This document shows positions 43,565-52,182 of a stretch of 64,000 nt of DNA, one piece after another. The notes beneath the pieces were generated by a model. It saw only the letters and a program-made list of their open reading frames with translations, had not been told where the DNA came from and made no database searches. How positions within the stretch are numbered: position 1 is the first letter of the stretch; every line of letters starts with the position of its first letter. This DNA comes from Verrucomicrobium sp. (GTDB taxonomy: Bacteria; Verrucomicrobiota; Verrucomicrobiia; Methylacidiphilales; UBA1321), in assembly GCA_017849585.1 (NCBI GenBank), contig JAFIGT010000011.1, forward strand, positions 1 through 64,000, given 5' to 3'. The position numbers were made by a program, and so were the translations under genes.

Positions 43565-44962
43565 ATGGAGAACTTCCTTACCTATACATCATTTTCGCCT
43601 CAATACCAGTCAGCTTCCGCACTGGCCGAAATGCCGCCGAGACCGCCGAACGAGGAACAATTGCAGGCGGTCTGGTTTGAGCACTGGATGCGGCCTGTGA
43701 TCGAGACTGACGAAGGTGTGCGCATCGAGATCGTCCAGCCGGGAAACTGGAATCACGGCGCGGGACCGGACTTCCTGCAGGCGGCGATCCGTTTGCCCGA
43801 CGGCACCTTGCGCGTCGGCGCGGTCGAGCTTCATCTCCGCGCCGGTGATTGGGACGCGCACGGTCATCACACCGACCCCGCTTACAACGAAACGATTTTA
43901 CATGTCGTGTGGGAAACGCCGACGAAGACATTCTTTCCAGCGACCGAAAACTTTCGCCACGTGCCGCAGGTGATTTTGAAGGAGCAACTCCTCGCCCCGT
44001 GGGAGCAGGTGCGCGGGTATATTTCGCCGCTCATCGATTCGCGACCCCTGCCTGCCGCGCAACCGGGCCGCTGCCAGCGCTGGCTCGCCACGCAACCGAC
44101 CGGGACCGCACTGAATTTACTCCGCGCGGCGGGCGCGTTTCGCCTGAATCAAAAAGCGGAGCGGCTCGGCTGGCGCATCGATGCGGTTGGCGAGAAACAG
44201 ACGCTCTGGGAAGCGCTCGCGGAGGGACTTGGTTATTCCGCGAACAAGATTCCGTTTCGACTTCTCGCCCAGCGCTTGCCGTACGCGATGATGCTCAAGC
44301 TCACGCGCGAGCAACGGCTTGCCCGGATTTTCGGACTTTCGGGATTGCTGCCCGCGACGAGTCTTGAAGCGTTCGACCCCGAAGTGCGCGAGTGGATCAA
44401 GCCGCAGTGGGAGCATTGGTGGAAGATCCGTGCGCGGTACGACTACGCCATCCTGCCCCGCTCGCCGTGGAAGCTGTCGGGGCTGCGTCCCTGGAACCGG
44501 CCCGAGCGACGGCTCGCCGCAATGGCGGAACTGGTGCCGCGCCTTTCGCGTTTGCACGAGGCGGTGGCGGCTCGCGATGCGGACGCTTTTCGTCGCCTGC
44601 TCGACGGCATCCACGATCCGTTTTGGGACCGGCATACCACGTTCACCGCGCGATCGCTGTCGAAGCCGCATCACCTTATTGGCGCGGAGCGGATCAACGA
44701 TCTGCTGCTCAATGTCTTTTGGCCGCTCGTGCATCAGGCGAATGCGAGTACGGCCATTCGAGGCTGGCATGAGAGTGAGAGCGCGGCGAATTCCGTGACT
44801 GAACTCGCACGACAGCGGGTGCTCGGTGGCATCGAATTGAAGCCGCATCTTCACGAAACTCTCGTGCAGCAGGGGCTGTTGCAAATCTACCACGATTATT
44901 GCCGGACCGATGCAAGCGCGTGCGCGGATTGTCCGTTTCCGAAAACCATCGGGGCGGAATAG
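43565..44962 (+). CDS. DUF2851-family protein
   Basis: 465 aa, soluble. ELQAVWFEHW-like start (EEQLQAVWFEHWMRP), IEIVQPGNWNHGAGPDFLQAAI, VGAVELHLRAGDWDAHGH and ETILHVVWE are hallmarks of DUF2851, a conserved family whose N-terminal part looks like a restriction-endonuclease fold. Function unknown. The start at 43565 keeps all conserved blocks; Met at 43631 is a second choice. It ends with a CxxxxCADCPF cysteine cluster. Confidence 0.88.
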   Translation: MENFLTYTSFSPQYQSASALAEMPPRPPNEEQLQAVWFEHWMRPVIETDEGVRIEIVQPGNWNHGAGPDFLQAAIRLPDGTLRVGAVELHLRAGDWDAHGHHTDPAYNETILHVVWETPTKTFFPATENFRHVPQVILKEQLLAPWEQVRGYISPLIDSRPLPAAQPGRCQRWLATQPTGTALNLLRAAGAFRLNQKAERLGWRIDAVGEKQTLWEALAEGLGYSANKIPFRLLAQRLPYAMMLKLTREQRLARIFGLSGLLPATSLEAFDPEVREWIKPQWEHWWKIRARYDYAILPRSPWKLSGLRPWNRPERRLAAMAELVPRLSRLHEAVAARDADAFRRLLDGIHDPFWDRHTTFTARSLSKPHHLIGAERINDLLLNVFWPLVHQANASTAIRGWHESESAANSVTELARQRVLGGIELKPHLHETLVQQGLLQIYHDYCRTDASACADCPFPKTIGAE

Positions 44963-44976
44963 CGGAACAGGAAGGG

Positions 44977-45003
44977 AAAAGGAATGACCGAAATCCTTTT
45001 CTT
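44977..45003. terminator. Probable bidirectional terminator
   Basis: AAAAGGA (44977-44983) and TCCTTTT (44994-45000) pair around 10 nt between the converging DUF2851 and HNH genes. The short stem makes this moderate support. Confidence 0.5.
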
Positions 45004-45026
45004 GATTTCCTGCTAAAGCCGTTTGC

Positions 45027-45635
45027 CTACTCTGTGAGTTCGACGTTCCAGTAGGCGAGATCGAGGAAATGTTTCCACGATTCATCGGCCGGTCGGGAGA
45101 AATGGATTTGCAGCAACGGTCGCCACTTTGGCCGCTTCGGCTTCTTCAGCAGCTTCAGGCCTGCCTCCGACGGCGTGCGATTGCCCTTGTTGCTATTGCA
45201 CTTGATGCAGGAGCAGACAATATTTTCCCAACTCGTTTCGCCGCCGCGATCGCGCGGCACGACATGGTCGAGATTCAGATCCTTGCGGTCGAACTTGTGT
45301 CCGCAGTACTGGCAGGTGTTGTTGTCCCGCTCGAAGATATTGTGTCGGGTGAATTTGACTTCCTTCTTCGGCATCCGCTCGAAGAACATCAGCAGGATCA
45401 CCTTCGGTACGCGGATCTTGAAGGAGATGGTGTGGACGACGTCATCGCCCTGATAATTGCGCGAGACATCGTGCCATTGATCGAACGTCATTGTCTGGAA
45501 GCTGCCGCTGGAGGCGTCGACGACGTGGGCGTGCCCTTGGTATAGCAGCATAAACGCTCTTTTGACGGAGCAAATATTCACTGCCTGCCAGAGCCGGTTC
45601 AAGACCAGCACATTCTGACTGAGAGTTTCCTCCAT
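45027..45635 (-). CDS. HNH endonuclease family protein
   Basis: 202 aa. N-terminal strand-rich region (QNVLVLNRLWQAVNICSVKRA) then an HNH domain: CQYCG, DLNLDHVVPRDRGGETSWENIV and CIKCNSNKGNR give the metal-binding histidine and two CxxC pairs. The family is widespread and its substrate is unresolved. The ATG at 45635 has AGGTGG about 5 bp upstream; an earlier in-frame start at 45683 is less likely. Not linked to a methylase, so not an evident restriction system. Confidence 0.92.
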   Translation of the reverse strand: MEETLSQNVLVLNRLWQAVNICSVKRAFMLLYQGHAHVVDASSGSFQTMTFDQWHDVSRNYQGDDVVHTISFKIRVPKVILLMFFERMPKKEVKFTRHNIFERDNNTCQYCGHKFDRKDLNLDHVVPRDRGGETSWENIVCSCIKCNSNKGNRTPSEAGLKLLKKPKRPKWRPLLQIHFSRPADESWKHFLDLAYWNVELTE

Positions 45636-45779
45636 AAGTCCACCTACCCGAAGGTTGGTACGAACGTAGAGAGCAAATATCATAGTGGGAGAGGATTGTC
45701 AATGAGACCGCCGCTTTGGCGTGTGACAAAAGGGTGAAGATTTGGACGTCCGTTGGCGTCTAACGCTTTCGATATAAAT

Positions 45780-45798
45780 ACGACACAGTGATTGTCGT
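45780..45798. promoter_or_regulatory. Inverted repeat in the divergent HNH / TPR gene promoter region
   Basis: ACGACA (45780-45785) and TGTCGT (45793-45798) lie in a 204-bp gap, 42 bp before the TPR gene. An operator for either gene is possible; a TTGACT hexamer follows at about 45801. Weak support. Confidence 0.3.
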
Positions 45799-45839
45799 GT
45801 TTGACTTTTTACCACTAAAACCGTTAATTTCTCCCCCGC

Positions 45840-47735
45840 ATGTCTAAATCGCTGCTCATGCCGCTCCTCGCCCTTTTTTGGGTTGTGGGCGCTGCGTCCC
45901 TTTCGCCTGTTCACGCCGGACCACAGGAAGACTATCTCCAGATTTACCTTTTGATTCAGGAAGCGGAAAAACTGGAATCCGATGGCCAGGCCGCCTCCGC
46001 GGCGGCGCGCTATGACGAAGCGCAGAAGCGCTTGCAGCAGCTTCCCGAGGGCTGGGAAGAAGGCATCGTCAAATATCGCATCAAATATTGCCGCGATAAA
46101 ATTGCCAAGTTGAAGGACGCGAAGGACGCCAACCCCGGAGCGACACCACCTTCGGCTCCCGCACCGTCCACCCCCACCGCGCGCGAGACACCGCCGTCTT
46201 CGCCCTCGCAGATCTCCCCGCCCAGCAGCGAGGAAATCAACAAGCTCAAGGACGAGATCGGCCGATTGAAACAGGAACTGGCCTCGACGAAGCAACAGCT
46301 GACGAGCGCTCTCGACGAAGCGAAGGATCTTCGCGCGAAACTGGAATCGGCCCAGCAACAGCTCGCAGCCGCGAAGAGCCAGAACACCGAGCAAAAGATG
46401 GCTGACCTGCTTTCAGAAAACGCTTCGCTCAAGGAAAAGCTCACGAAGGCCGAGGCGCAGGTGAAGACGTTGCAAACGGGCGGTGCCGATGGCGAGACCA
46501 GCGTGCCGATGTTGCAGGCGCAGTTGAAGAAGGTGCAGGGCCTTCTCGCCGCGCAGCAGGAAGCGAATGCCGCCTTCGAAAAGACGACCTCCGATTTGAA
46601 GCAGCAACTGGAAGCAGCGCAGAAGAGTTTGGCCGAAGCGCGCCAGCAGATAGCCTCCGCGCAGAACCCCGATGCTTACCGTCGTGAGAACGAAATCCTG
46701 CGCGGCATCATCACCCGCCAGTTGCAGGAACAGGCCCGCCGCGATGTGGCCAAGAAGATCGCCCAGGAACAACTCGACAGCCTGAAGATCAATTCCGAGA
46801 TGCTGCGTCAGCAAATCGATATTCTTGGCTCGCCGGTCGTTGTCCTCAGCGAGGAAGAGCGCGCCCTGTTGCTCAAGCCCAATGCCGATCTCAATAATGG
46901 CAATACGGTTACCGCGCCGCTCACACCTCCAGCGACCAAGACGGTCACTGTCACGACGACGACAAGCTCCGCCCCGGCGGCTCCGAGCACCCCGGCTCCC
47001 GCTCCGGCGCCGACTCCCGCCGCTCCGGAACCCGCGCCGTCCGTGGCTTCCGCGCCTGCGCCGGAACCCCCCGGCACGACCCCTCCGGCGACGATCCCAA
47101 ACGCCTCGGAGCAGTTCACCTCGCCTCCCGCCACGACGGCCGCGCCGGAATCGGAGGATTATCGCAGCAAGCCGCGTATTCCGAATGATATTCGGGCTCT
47201 CGCGCAGCAGGCCAGCGATCTGTTTGCCCAGAAGCGTTACGATGACGCCGCTGCCGTCTATCAGAAGATGATCGATAAGTATCCGGAAAGCCTCTACGCG
47301 TGGTCAAATCTCGGCGTGGTGCGCTTCCAGCAGCAAAATTTCCCCGAGGCGCAAAAGGCGCTCCAGCAGGCCGTCCGCCTTTCGCCGACAGATGCCTTCT
47401 CGCATTCGATTCTCGGCATCGTGTACTACTCGCTCGGCAAATATGACGATGCGGTCAGCACGTTGACCCGCGCGAAGGCGCTGGAACCGAACGATGCGAA
47501 GACACACAATTACCTCGGTATCGCGTGTTCGCAAAAGGGCTGGCAGGAAGCGGCTGAACAGGAATTGCGCAAGGCAATCGAAATCGATCCGCAGTACGGC
47601 GATGCGCATTTCAATCTCGCGGTGATCTACGCCACGCAAAAACCCCCGGCCAAGGAACTCGCCCGCCGCCACTATAAGCTCGCGCAGGACCTCGGCATTC
47701 CCAAAGATCCCCAGCTGGAGAAATTACTGCAATAA
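45840..47735 (+). CDS. Secreted coiled-coil and TPR protein
   Basis: 631 aa. Signal peptide (LLMPLLALFWVVGAASLSPVHAG), a TPR-like unit, a long coiled coil (about 135-315) of heptads rich in Lys, Gln, Ala and Glu (EINKLKDEIGRLKQEL, LESAQQQLAAAKSQN), a Pro/Ala/Thr linker (about 350-435), and three to four TPRs at the end (LFAQKRYDDAAAVYQKMID, AWSNLGVVRFQQQNFPEAQ, LGIVYYSLGKYDDAVSTL, NYLGIACSQKGWQEAAEQ). Likely a periplasmic scaffold. Followed by five tandem hairpins before lspA. Confidence 0.85.
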   Translation: MSKSLLMPLLALFWVVGAASLSPVHAGPQEDYLQIYLLIQEAEKLESDGQAASAAARYDEAQKRLQQLPEGWEEGIVKYRIKYCRDKIAKLKDAKDANPGATPPSAPAPSTPTARETPPSSPSQISPPSSEEINKLKDEIGRLKQELASTKQQLTSALDEAKDLRAKLESAQQQLAAAKSQNTEQKMADLLSENASLKEKLTKAEAQVKTLQTGGADGETSVPMLQAQLKKVQGLLAAQQEANAAFEKTTSDLKQQLEAAQKSLAEARQQIASAQNPDAYRRENEILRGIITRQLQEQARRDVAKKIAQEQLDSLKINSEMLRQQIDILGSPVVVLSEEERALLLKPNADLNNGNTVTAPLTPPATKTVTVTTTTSSAPAAPSTPAPAPAPTPAAPEPAPSVASAPAPEPPGTTPPATIPNASEQFTSPPATTAAPESEDYRSKPRIPNDIRALAQQASDLFAQKRYDDAAAVYQKMIDKYPESLYAWSNLGVVRFQQQNFPEAQKALQQAVRLSPTDAFSHSILGIVYYSLGKYDDAVSTLTRAKALEPNDAKTHNYLGIACSQKGWQEAAEQELRKAIEIDPQYGDAHFNLAVIYATQKPPAKELARRHYKLAQDLGIPKDPQLEKLLQ

Positions 47736-47739
47736 TCTT

Positions 47740-47899
47740 GGGGGCTCTGCCCCCAGACCCCCGCTCAAGGAAATGATTTCCTTGAGAATCCTCGCTTTGC
47801 GTTTTGATTTTTTCCGCAGTGGAAAAAATCAAAACGCAAGATGGGGTTCCCAGGGTATCATACCCTGGGCAGGAGGTGTGGAGGACGGCGTCCTCCACA
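47740..47899 (+). repeat. Composite palindromic repeat unit, copy 3, followed by two more hairpins
   Basis: In order: GGGGGC/GCCCCC with TCT loop (47740-47754); CTCAAGGAAA/TTTCCTTGAG with TGA loop (47764-47786); a perfect 19-bp stem starting TTGCGTTTTGA and ending TCAAAACGCAA with a GCAGT loop (47797-47839); CCCAGGGTA/TACCCTGGG with TCA loop (47849-47869); TGTGGAGGAC/GTCCTCCACA with GGC loop (47877-47899). The lspA ribosome-binding region begins at its right end. Confidence 0.9.
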
Positions 47900-47915
47900 A
47901 GGAAGCTTTACCATC

Positions 47916-48392
47916 ATGCGACCGACACGACTTTTTTGGCTGTTGACGATTCTACTGCTGGCTCTCGATCAGGGCAGCAAGGAATGGGTGCAGCGCGCCC
48001 TGCCCCGGTATGATTCGGTTGTGGTGATTCCTCATGTTTTTCATCTCACCTATGTCCGCAATACCGGCGTTGCGTTTGGCATGATGGCCGGGAAGAACTA
48101 TTGGCTTGCGGGGTTCACCGTGCTTGTGCTCGCAGTCGGCTTCTGGTGGGCGAGACAGCTCGACTGGAAACGGCGTGAGACCAACGTTCTCGCCGCAATG
48201 CTACTCGCAGGCGCGATCGGCAATTTGATTGACCGGCTGCGGTACGGGTATGTCGTCGACTTCTTCGATTTCAGTCGTGTCTATTACCCGTGGGTTTTCA
48301 ATGTGGCCGATAGCTGCATTACAATGAGTCTGGTCTGGATTATTTTCCGGCAGATTTTCCCCGCCAAAGAAATCACTCCTCACCAAGGTTGA
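47916..48392 (+). CDS. lspA: Lipoprotein signal peptidase
   Basis: 158 aa, four membrane helices. Removes signal peptides from prolipoproteins after Lgt lipidation. The catalytic aspartates are Asp106 (GNLIDRLRYGYVVDF) and Asp132 (FNVADS); DQGSKEWVQ near residue 18 and NTGVAFGM near 49 are further conserved motifs. The ATG at 47916 follows AAGGAA about 12 bp upstream. The partner gene lgt is also in this window (51086-51904). The next gene starts 4 bp after its stop. Confidence 0.95.
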   Translation: MRPTRLFWLLTILLLALDQGSKEWVQRALPRYDSVVVIPHVFHLTYVRNTGVAFGMMAGKNYWLAGFTVLVLAVGFWWARQLDWKRRETNVLAAMLLAGAIGNLIDRLRYGYVVDFFDFSRVYYPWVFNVADSCITMSLVWIIFRQIFPAKEITPHQG

Positions 48393-48396
48393 TCTG

Positions 48397-49503
48397 ATGC
48401 GTCCGAGCCACTTTCTCCTCTCCTTGGTGATCGGGCTTGTGTCGTTGATTTCGGCTCCGGCCCAGACGGCGTCCGATGCGCCTGTGAAAATCGGCGCGTA
48501 CTATTTCGACGGCTGGACCGGTAAAACATTTCACATCACCGAGCGACTCAAGACCGAGTTCGCCAATCGCGAGCCTGTCTGGGGGTGGAAGGATGACACG
48601 GTCGAAATCATGGAGCAGCAGATCGATCTCGCGGCGAAGGGCGGACTCTCCTTCTGGTCCTTCTGCTGGTACTGGTCCGAAGCGGGTGGCCACGACACCG
48701 ATCCGCACAACGCCGCGCTCGGGCTTTATCTGCAGGCGAAGAATCGCTCGCAACTTCAATTCTGTCTGCTTGTGGCCAATCACAAAGGCTACCGCATCGG
48801 GCCGAAGGATTGGCCGGAGTTGACCAAGCGCTGGATCGCGTTCTTCAAGGAACCCACCCATCTCACCGTGGACGGCAAACCGCTGATCATTATTTTTTCG
48901 CCCAAGGAACTGCTTGCCGCATACGGCACACCTGAAGCCGTGAAAGCGGCGCTCGATCAACTCCGCGCCGACGCGAAAGCGGCTGGACTTCCCGGCGTTT
49001 CCATAGCCGCTTGCGCGTTGCCCGGCCCGCTCTATGGCTGGGACCCTATCGCGCCCTACATCGCGTGCGGTTACGATCTGTTCACCGGCTACAACTACAG
49101 TGGCGCGGGCAAGAAAGTTCCCAACAGCATTGAGCAGCCGTTCGCGAACATGATTCCCGGTCACGAGGAGATCTGGAAATCATTCGCGGAGCGCGTGGCA
49201 CTTCCTTACGTACCCTTGGTCACCACCGGCTGGGACAAGCGCCCGTGGGAAGCGCTCGATCTGCCCGCAGCCAAGCAATCCCGCGTTTATCCCGATCGTT
49301 CCCCCGCCTTGGTCGAGGAGATGATCCGCAAGGCAATCCAGTGGGTGCGCGCCAATCCAACCCATACTACGGCGGAGAAGCTCATTCTCCTCTACGCATG
49401 GAATGAGAACGGCGAGGGGGGCTATCTCACTCCGACGAAAGCCGAAGGATCGGCCTATCTCGACACGGTGCTCAAAGCGCAGCAACCGGTCACGACGCCG
49501 TAG
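48397..49503 (+). CDS. Secreted GH99-like / WbsX-type domain protein
   Basis: 368 aa. Signal peptide (LLSLVIGLVSLISAPAQ), then a TIM-barrel-like domain: IGAYYFDGWTG, GGLSFWSFCWYWSEAGGHD, LLVANHKGYRIG and LLYAWNENGEGGYLTPT match the GH99-like WbsX family, which is found in cell-surface polysaccharide clusters. Two acidic residues near NENGEGG could be catalytic. Glycan cleavage or transfer is inferred from the family. It follows lspA by 4 bp and is probably co-transcribed. Confidence 0.82.
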   Translation: MRPSHFLLSLVIGLVSLISAPAQTASDAPVKIGAYYFDGWTGKTFHITERLKTEFANREPVWGWKDDTVEIMEQQIDLAAKGGLSFWSFCWYWSEAGGHDTDPHNAALGLYLQAKNRSQLQFCLLVANHKGYRIGPKDWPELTKRWIAFFKEPTHLTVDGKPLIIIFSPKELLAAYGTPEAVKAALDQLRADAKAAGLPGVSIAACALPGPLYGWDPIAPYIACGYDLFTGYNYSGAGKKVPNSIEQPFANMIPGHEEIWKSFAERVALPYVPLVTTGWDKRPWEALDLPAAKQSRVYPDRSPALVEEMIRKAIQWVRANPTHTTAEKLILLYAWNENGEGGYLTPTKAEGSAYLDTVLKAQQPVTTP

Positions 49504-49593
49504 GAACCTGTTTCCGACTCATCCCGCGCAGCAAGGTTGCCGCAGCCTGCGATTCTGCTAGGCTGATTCTTTAATCCTTCTGCTGCCACGACC

Positions 49594-50412
49594 ATGACGT
49601 CACCCCTTTCCGCCTATCGCCTCGCCATCACCGATCTCGACGAAACCCTGCTCGGTCCCGACAAACAGGTCAGTCCCGAAAACCGTCGCGCGCTTGAGAG
49701 CCTCCGCGCCGCCGGACTCACCGTGGTTCCCGCTTCTGGCCGGCATCACGACAACATCATCATCTACGCCAAAGACATTCATCCGCTGGAATGGGTGATT
49801 TCCTCCCAGGGTGCCGTCGTGCGCCACGCGCAGACGAACGAGACACTCTATGCCCTCACGATGACGACCGAGCTGGCCAATGAAATCCAGCGGCGCGGAA
49901 TTGAACTCGGTCTCGACATGATCGCCTATCACGCGTCCGGCGTATACAAGGAGCTGGATGGCGAGTGGAGCAAGCTCAGCGGCGTGCATGCCGGAACGAC
50001 CAACCATCTTGTGCCGTTCGAAACGTTGTCGAGCACAGGAGTGATCAAACTGATCTGGTACAGCAAGCCGGACCATATCGAAGCCCTCCGCGCGCAGCTT
50101 CACGAAGAGTACCGCGGGCGTCTCTACATTGTGAAAACCGAGGACGATGCCCTGGAATTTCTTTCGCCTGAAGCGAACAAGGTCCATGGCGCGCAAGCGG
50201 TGGCGGCAAAACTCGGGATTCCTCCCAACCAAGTGATGGCTTTTGGCGACAGTAACAACGACATGGAATTGCTCGCTTGGGCGGGTATGTCGGTCGCGAT
50301 GCATCATGGCCGCGACGCCCTGAAAAAGGTGGCCCGCCAAGTCAGCCCTCCCGGTCCTCGCGAATCCGCTTTCGCCCGGGCTGTCGAACTCTTGATTGCC
50401 GACAGAACCTAA
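49594..50412 (+). CDS. HAD-superfamily phosphatase, Cof subfamily
   Basis: 272 aa. Motif I ITDLDETLLG gives nucleophile Asp14 and Asp16; motif II is a Ser/Thr near PASGRH; the lysine is in EANKVHG and the metal motif is GDSNNDMELL near residue 218. A C2B cap is inserted. Cof-type HADs hydrolyse small sugar or nucleotide phosphates; the substrate is unknown. Convergent with the Nudix gene. Confidence 0.93.
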   Translation: MTSPLSAYRLAITDLDETLLGPDKQVSPENRRALESLRAAGLTVVPASGRHHDNIIIYAKDIHPLEWVISSQGAVVRHAQTNETLYALTMTTELANEIQRRGIELGLDMIAYHASGVYKELDGEWSKLSGVHAGTTNHLVPFETLSSTGVIKLIWYSKPDHIEALRAQLHEEYRGRLYIVKTEDDALEFLSPEANKVHGAQAVAAKLGIPPNQVMAFGDSNNDMELLAWAGMSVAMHHGRDALKKVARQVSPPGPRESAFARAVELLIADRT

Positions 50413-50455
50413 CCGGCCTCCCGCTGAAGGAATGATTTTCGCGGAGCGTTCCCTT

Positions 50456-50487
50456 AGAGCCTTTTCCAATTAATTGGAAAAGACTCT
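50456..50487. terminator. Bidirectional hairpin between HAD and Nudix genes
   Basis: AGAG-CTTTTCCAATT and AATTGGAAAAG-CTCT form a long stem (11 bp inner, 4 bp outer, one mismatch). Its right arm overlaps the TAG stop of the minus-strand Nudix gene (50486-50488). Confidence 0.7.
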
Positions 50488-50980
50488 ATTCGCGCAGAGT
50501 GGTGGAGATGGGATTGAAGCTGCTTTGGGCGCGTTCCCAGAAGTAGCGGGCGGAGGGGGTGGAATTGGCGGGGAGCTGGCGCTTGAACTGGATCTTGGCG
50601 ATTTCGCCTGCGGCCGGTTTGGGACGACCTTTTTTTAAGAGCACGCGGAAGAGAATGGCGACAGAAGCCTTGTTGCTGCGGTCGTAGAGATCGACGGGAG
50701 CGGCGATTTCCACGGTGAGGCCGGTCTCTTCCTTGATCTCGCGGCGCAGCGCAGCGGTGAGCGATTCCATGCTGCCGACCTTGCCTCCGGGGAAGGACCA
50801 AGAGCGTTTGCCTCGAGTTTGCTTGACCATCAGTACCTGACCGAAGGCGTCTTCTATCCAAGCCATGACGGAAAGATCCTTGCCCGCGCGAGGAAGGACC
50901 GGGGCGGGAGCAAGAGGTTTGAGCGCGGATTTCGATTTCTTGCGCACGAGTTTGGCCATGATGTCTGCTATCGTTGCCAT
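50486..50980 (-). CDS. Nudix hydrolase
   Basis: 164 aa. The Nudix box G-x5-E-x7-REIKEETGL is intact (about residues 66-88), within a normal Nudix fold (VMAWIEDAFGQVLMVKQTRG, WSFPGGKV). Acts on nucleoside diphosphates linked to another group; substrate not predictable. N-terminal 35 residues are basic (LVRKKSKSALKPL) and unusual for a small Nudix protein; they could bind nucleic acid or be disordered. Confidence 0.9.
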   Translation of the reverse strand: MATIADIMAKLVRKKSKSALKPLAPAPVLPRAGKDLSVMAWIEDAFGQVLMVKQTRGKRSWSFPGGKVGSMESLTAALRREIKEETGLTVEIAAPVDLYDRSNKASVAILFRVLLKKGRPKPAAGEIAKIQFKRQLPANSTPSARYFWERAQSSFNPISTTLRE

Positions 50981-51085
50981 AATTTCGTCACAATTGGAAA
51001 TACTTATAGCGGTATTGCTAAAAGTATTTGATCGGAATGAACGGTGGAGATCTGAACGAAAAGAGCTCTAAAGTGATGCGCGGCG

Positions 51086-51904
51086 TCACGCGCCGCGTTT
51101 GGACGCGCGGAAGAATTGAAACCAGACCATCAGCGCCGTCACGACGAGCATGCCGATGGAGAGCAATTGACCCTGTGTAAGCCAGCCGAAGTAATAACCG
51201 ATATTGTCGTCCGGTTCGCGAAAGAATTCCCCCACGATGCGCAGCACAGGATAGGCTCCCATGAAGGTCAGCGAGACGATGCCTGCGCGTTTCGTTTTGA
51301 AGCGGAGGATCAGGAGCAGGGCAAAGAGCAGCAGCCCTTCCAGTCCCGCCTCGTAGAGTTGCGACGGATGGCGCGGCAGCGGCGCGCCGTCCGGTCCGCG
51401 TGGGGCGTCGGGGAAGATGACGGCCCATGGCACCGTGGCGGGGCGACCCCAGAGTTCGCCATTGATGAAATTCGCCACGCGACCCAGCGCGAGCGCGGGC
51501 GGCGTGCAGAGCGCGGTCGCATCGGCGAGGACGTAGAAGGGGATCTTTTGGCGACGGGCAAACCAGGCGATCGCCAGGATGGAGCCGACGATGCCGCCGT
51601 GGCTGGCCATGCCGCCTTGCCAGACGAAGAAGATCGAGAGGGGGTTGCGGACGGTGGCGTCCCAATTGTAGAGCAGGCAGGAGGTCAACCGACCGCCCAC
51701 GATCACCCCGATAATCATCGCGGTGAGGAAATCGACGATGGCGTCTTGCGAGAGCGGGAGCCAGCCACGCTTCGCCTGCCACGCCAGTCCGAAGTAGAGG
51801 CCGATAAAGCCGACCGCATACGCGAGCCCGTAATAGCGGATGCCCCAGTTCCCGCCAAAGTGGATCAGGTAGGGGCTGAGATCGTGGACGTAGTACGCAA
51901 ACAT
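51086..51904 (-). CDS. lgt: Phosphatidylglycerol--prolipoprotein diacylglyceryl transferase
   Basis: 272 aa, seven membrane helices. First step of lipoprotein maturation: adds diacylglyceryl to the lipobox Cys. Seen: IRYYGLAYAVGF, FFVWQGGMASHGGIVG (catalytic region), GRVANFINGELWGRP (signature) and PRHPSQLYEAGLEG. Pairs in function with lspA at 47916. Stands alone between the Nudix gene (105 bp away) and the porin promoter region. Confidence 0.96.
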   Translation of the reverse strand: MFAYYVHDLSPYLIHFGGNWGIRYYGLAYAVGFIGLYFGLAWQAKRGWLPLSQDAIVDFLTAMIIGVIVGGRLTSCLLYNWDATVRNPLSIFFVWQGGMASHGGIVGSILAIAWFARRQKIPFYVLADATALCTPPALALGRVANFINGELWGRPATVPWAVIFPDAPRGPDGAPLPRHPSQLYEAGLEGLLLFALLLILRFKTKRAGIVSLTFMGAYPVLRIVGEFFREPDDNIGYYFGWLTQGQLLSIGMLVVTALMVWFQFFRASKRGA

Positions 51905-52182
51905 CGGCTTCAGGTGCTACCGAACATGGGAAGTACTGTCGAGGGGAAAGCAAAATCAGCCTCCCCCTTCTGGCTTAAAAAAATCCGGTAATGTGACAAC
52001 TCGGCAAAATATTATTGACTATTCCTATTATATAGATAGAGATTCAAATAATAATGTCTATCAACTTTGTTGAGATAAGCGGAAAGCCGCTGATTAAGAA
52101 GCCATTCGGGCAAATCCGGGAGACTGTCTGAATCGAAAGCCGACGGTGAGAGCCGTCACATAAACCTAAGGAGAAACTCAAA
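51905..52182 (+). promoter_or_regulatory. AT-rich upstream region of the first porin gene
   Basis: 278 bp shared between lgt (-) and the first porin (+). The middle (about 51980-52070) is very AT-rich, with TATATAGATAGAGATTC and ATTGACTATTCC, a likely promoter zone. TAAGGAG sits 10 bp before the ATG at 52183, one of few clear Shine-Dalgarno sites here. One GTCACA half-site occurs at about 52155, but no tandem Pho-box-like pair as at 53683-53700. Confidence 0.45.

Noticed and set aside
47740-47899. CRISPR-like array of five hairpins
   Set aside because: The units are not direct repeats with equal spacers; each has its own stem sequence, and no cas gene is in the window.
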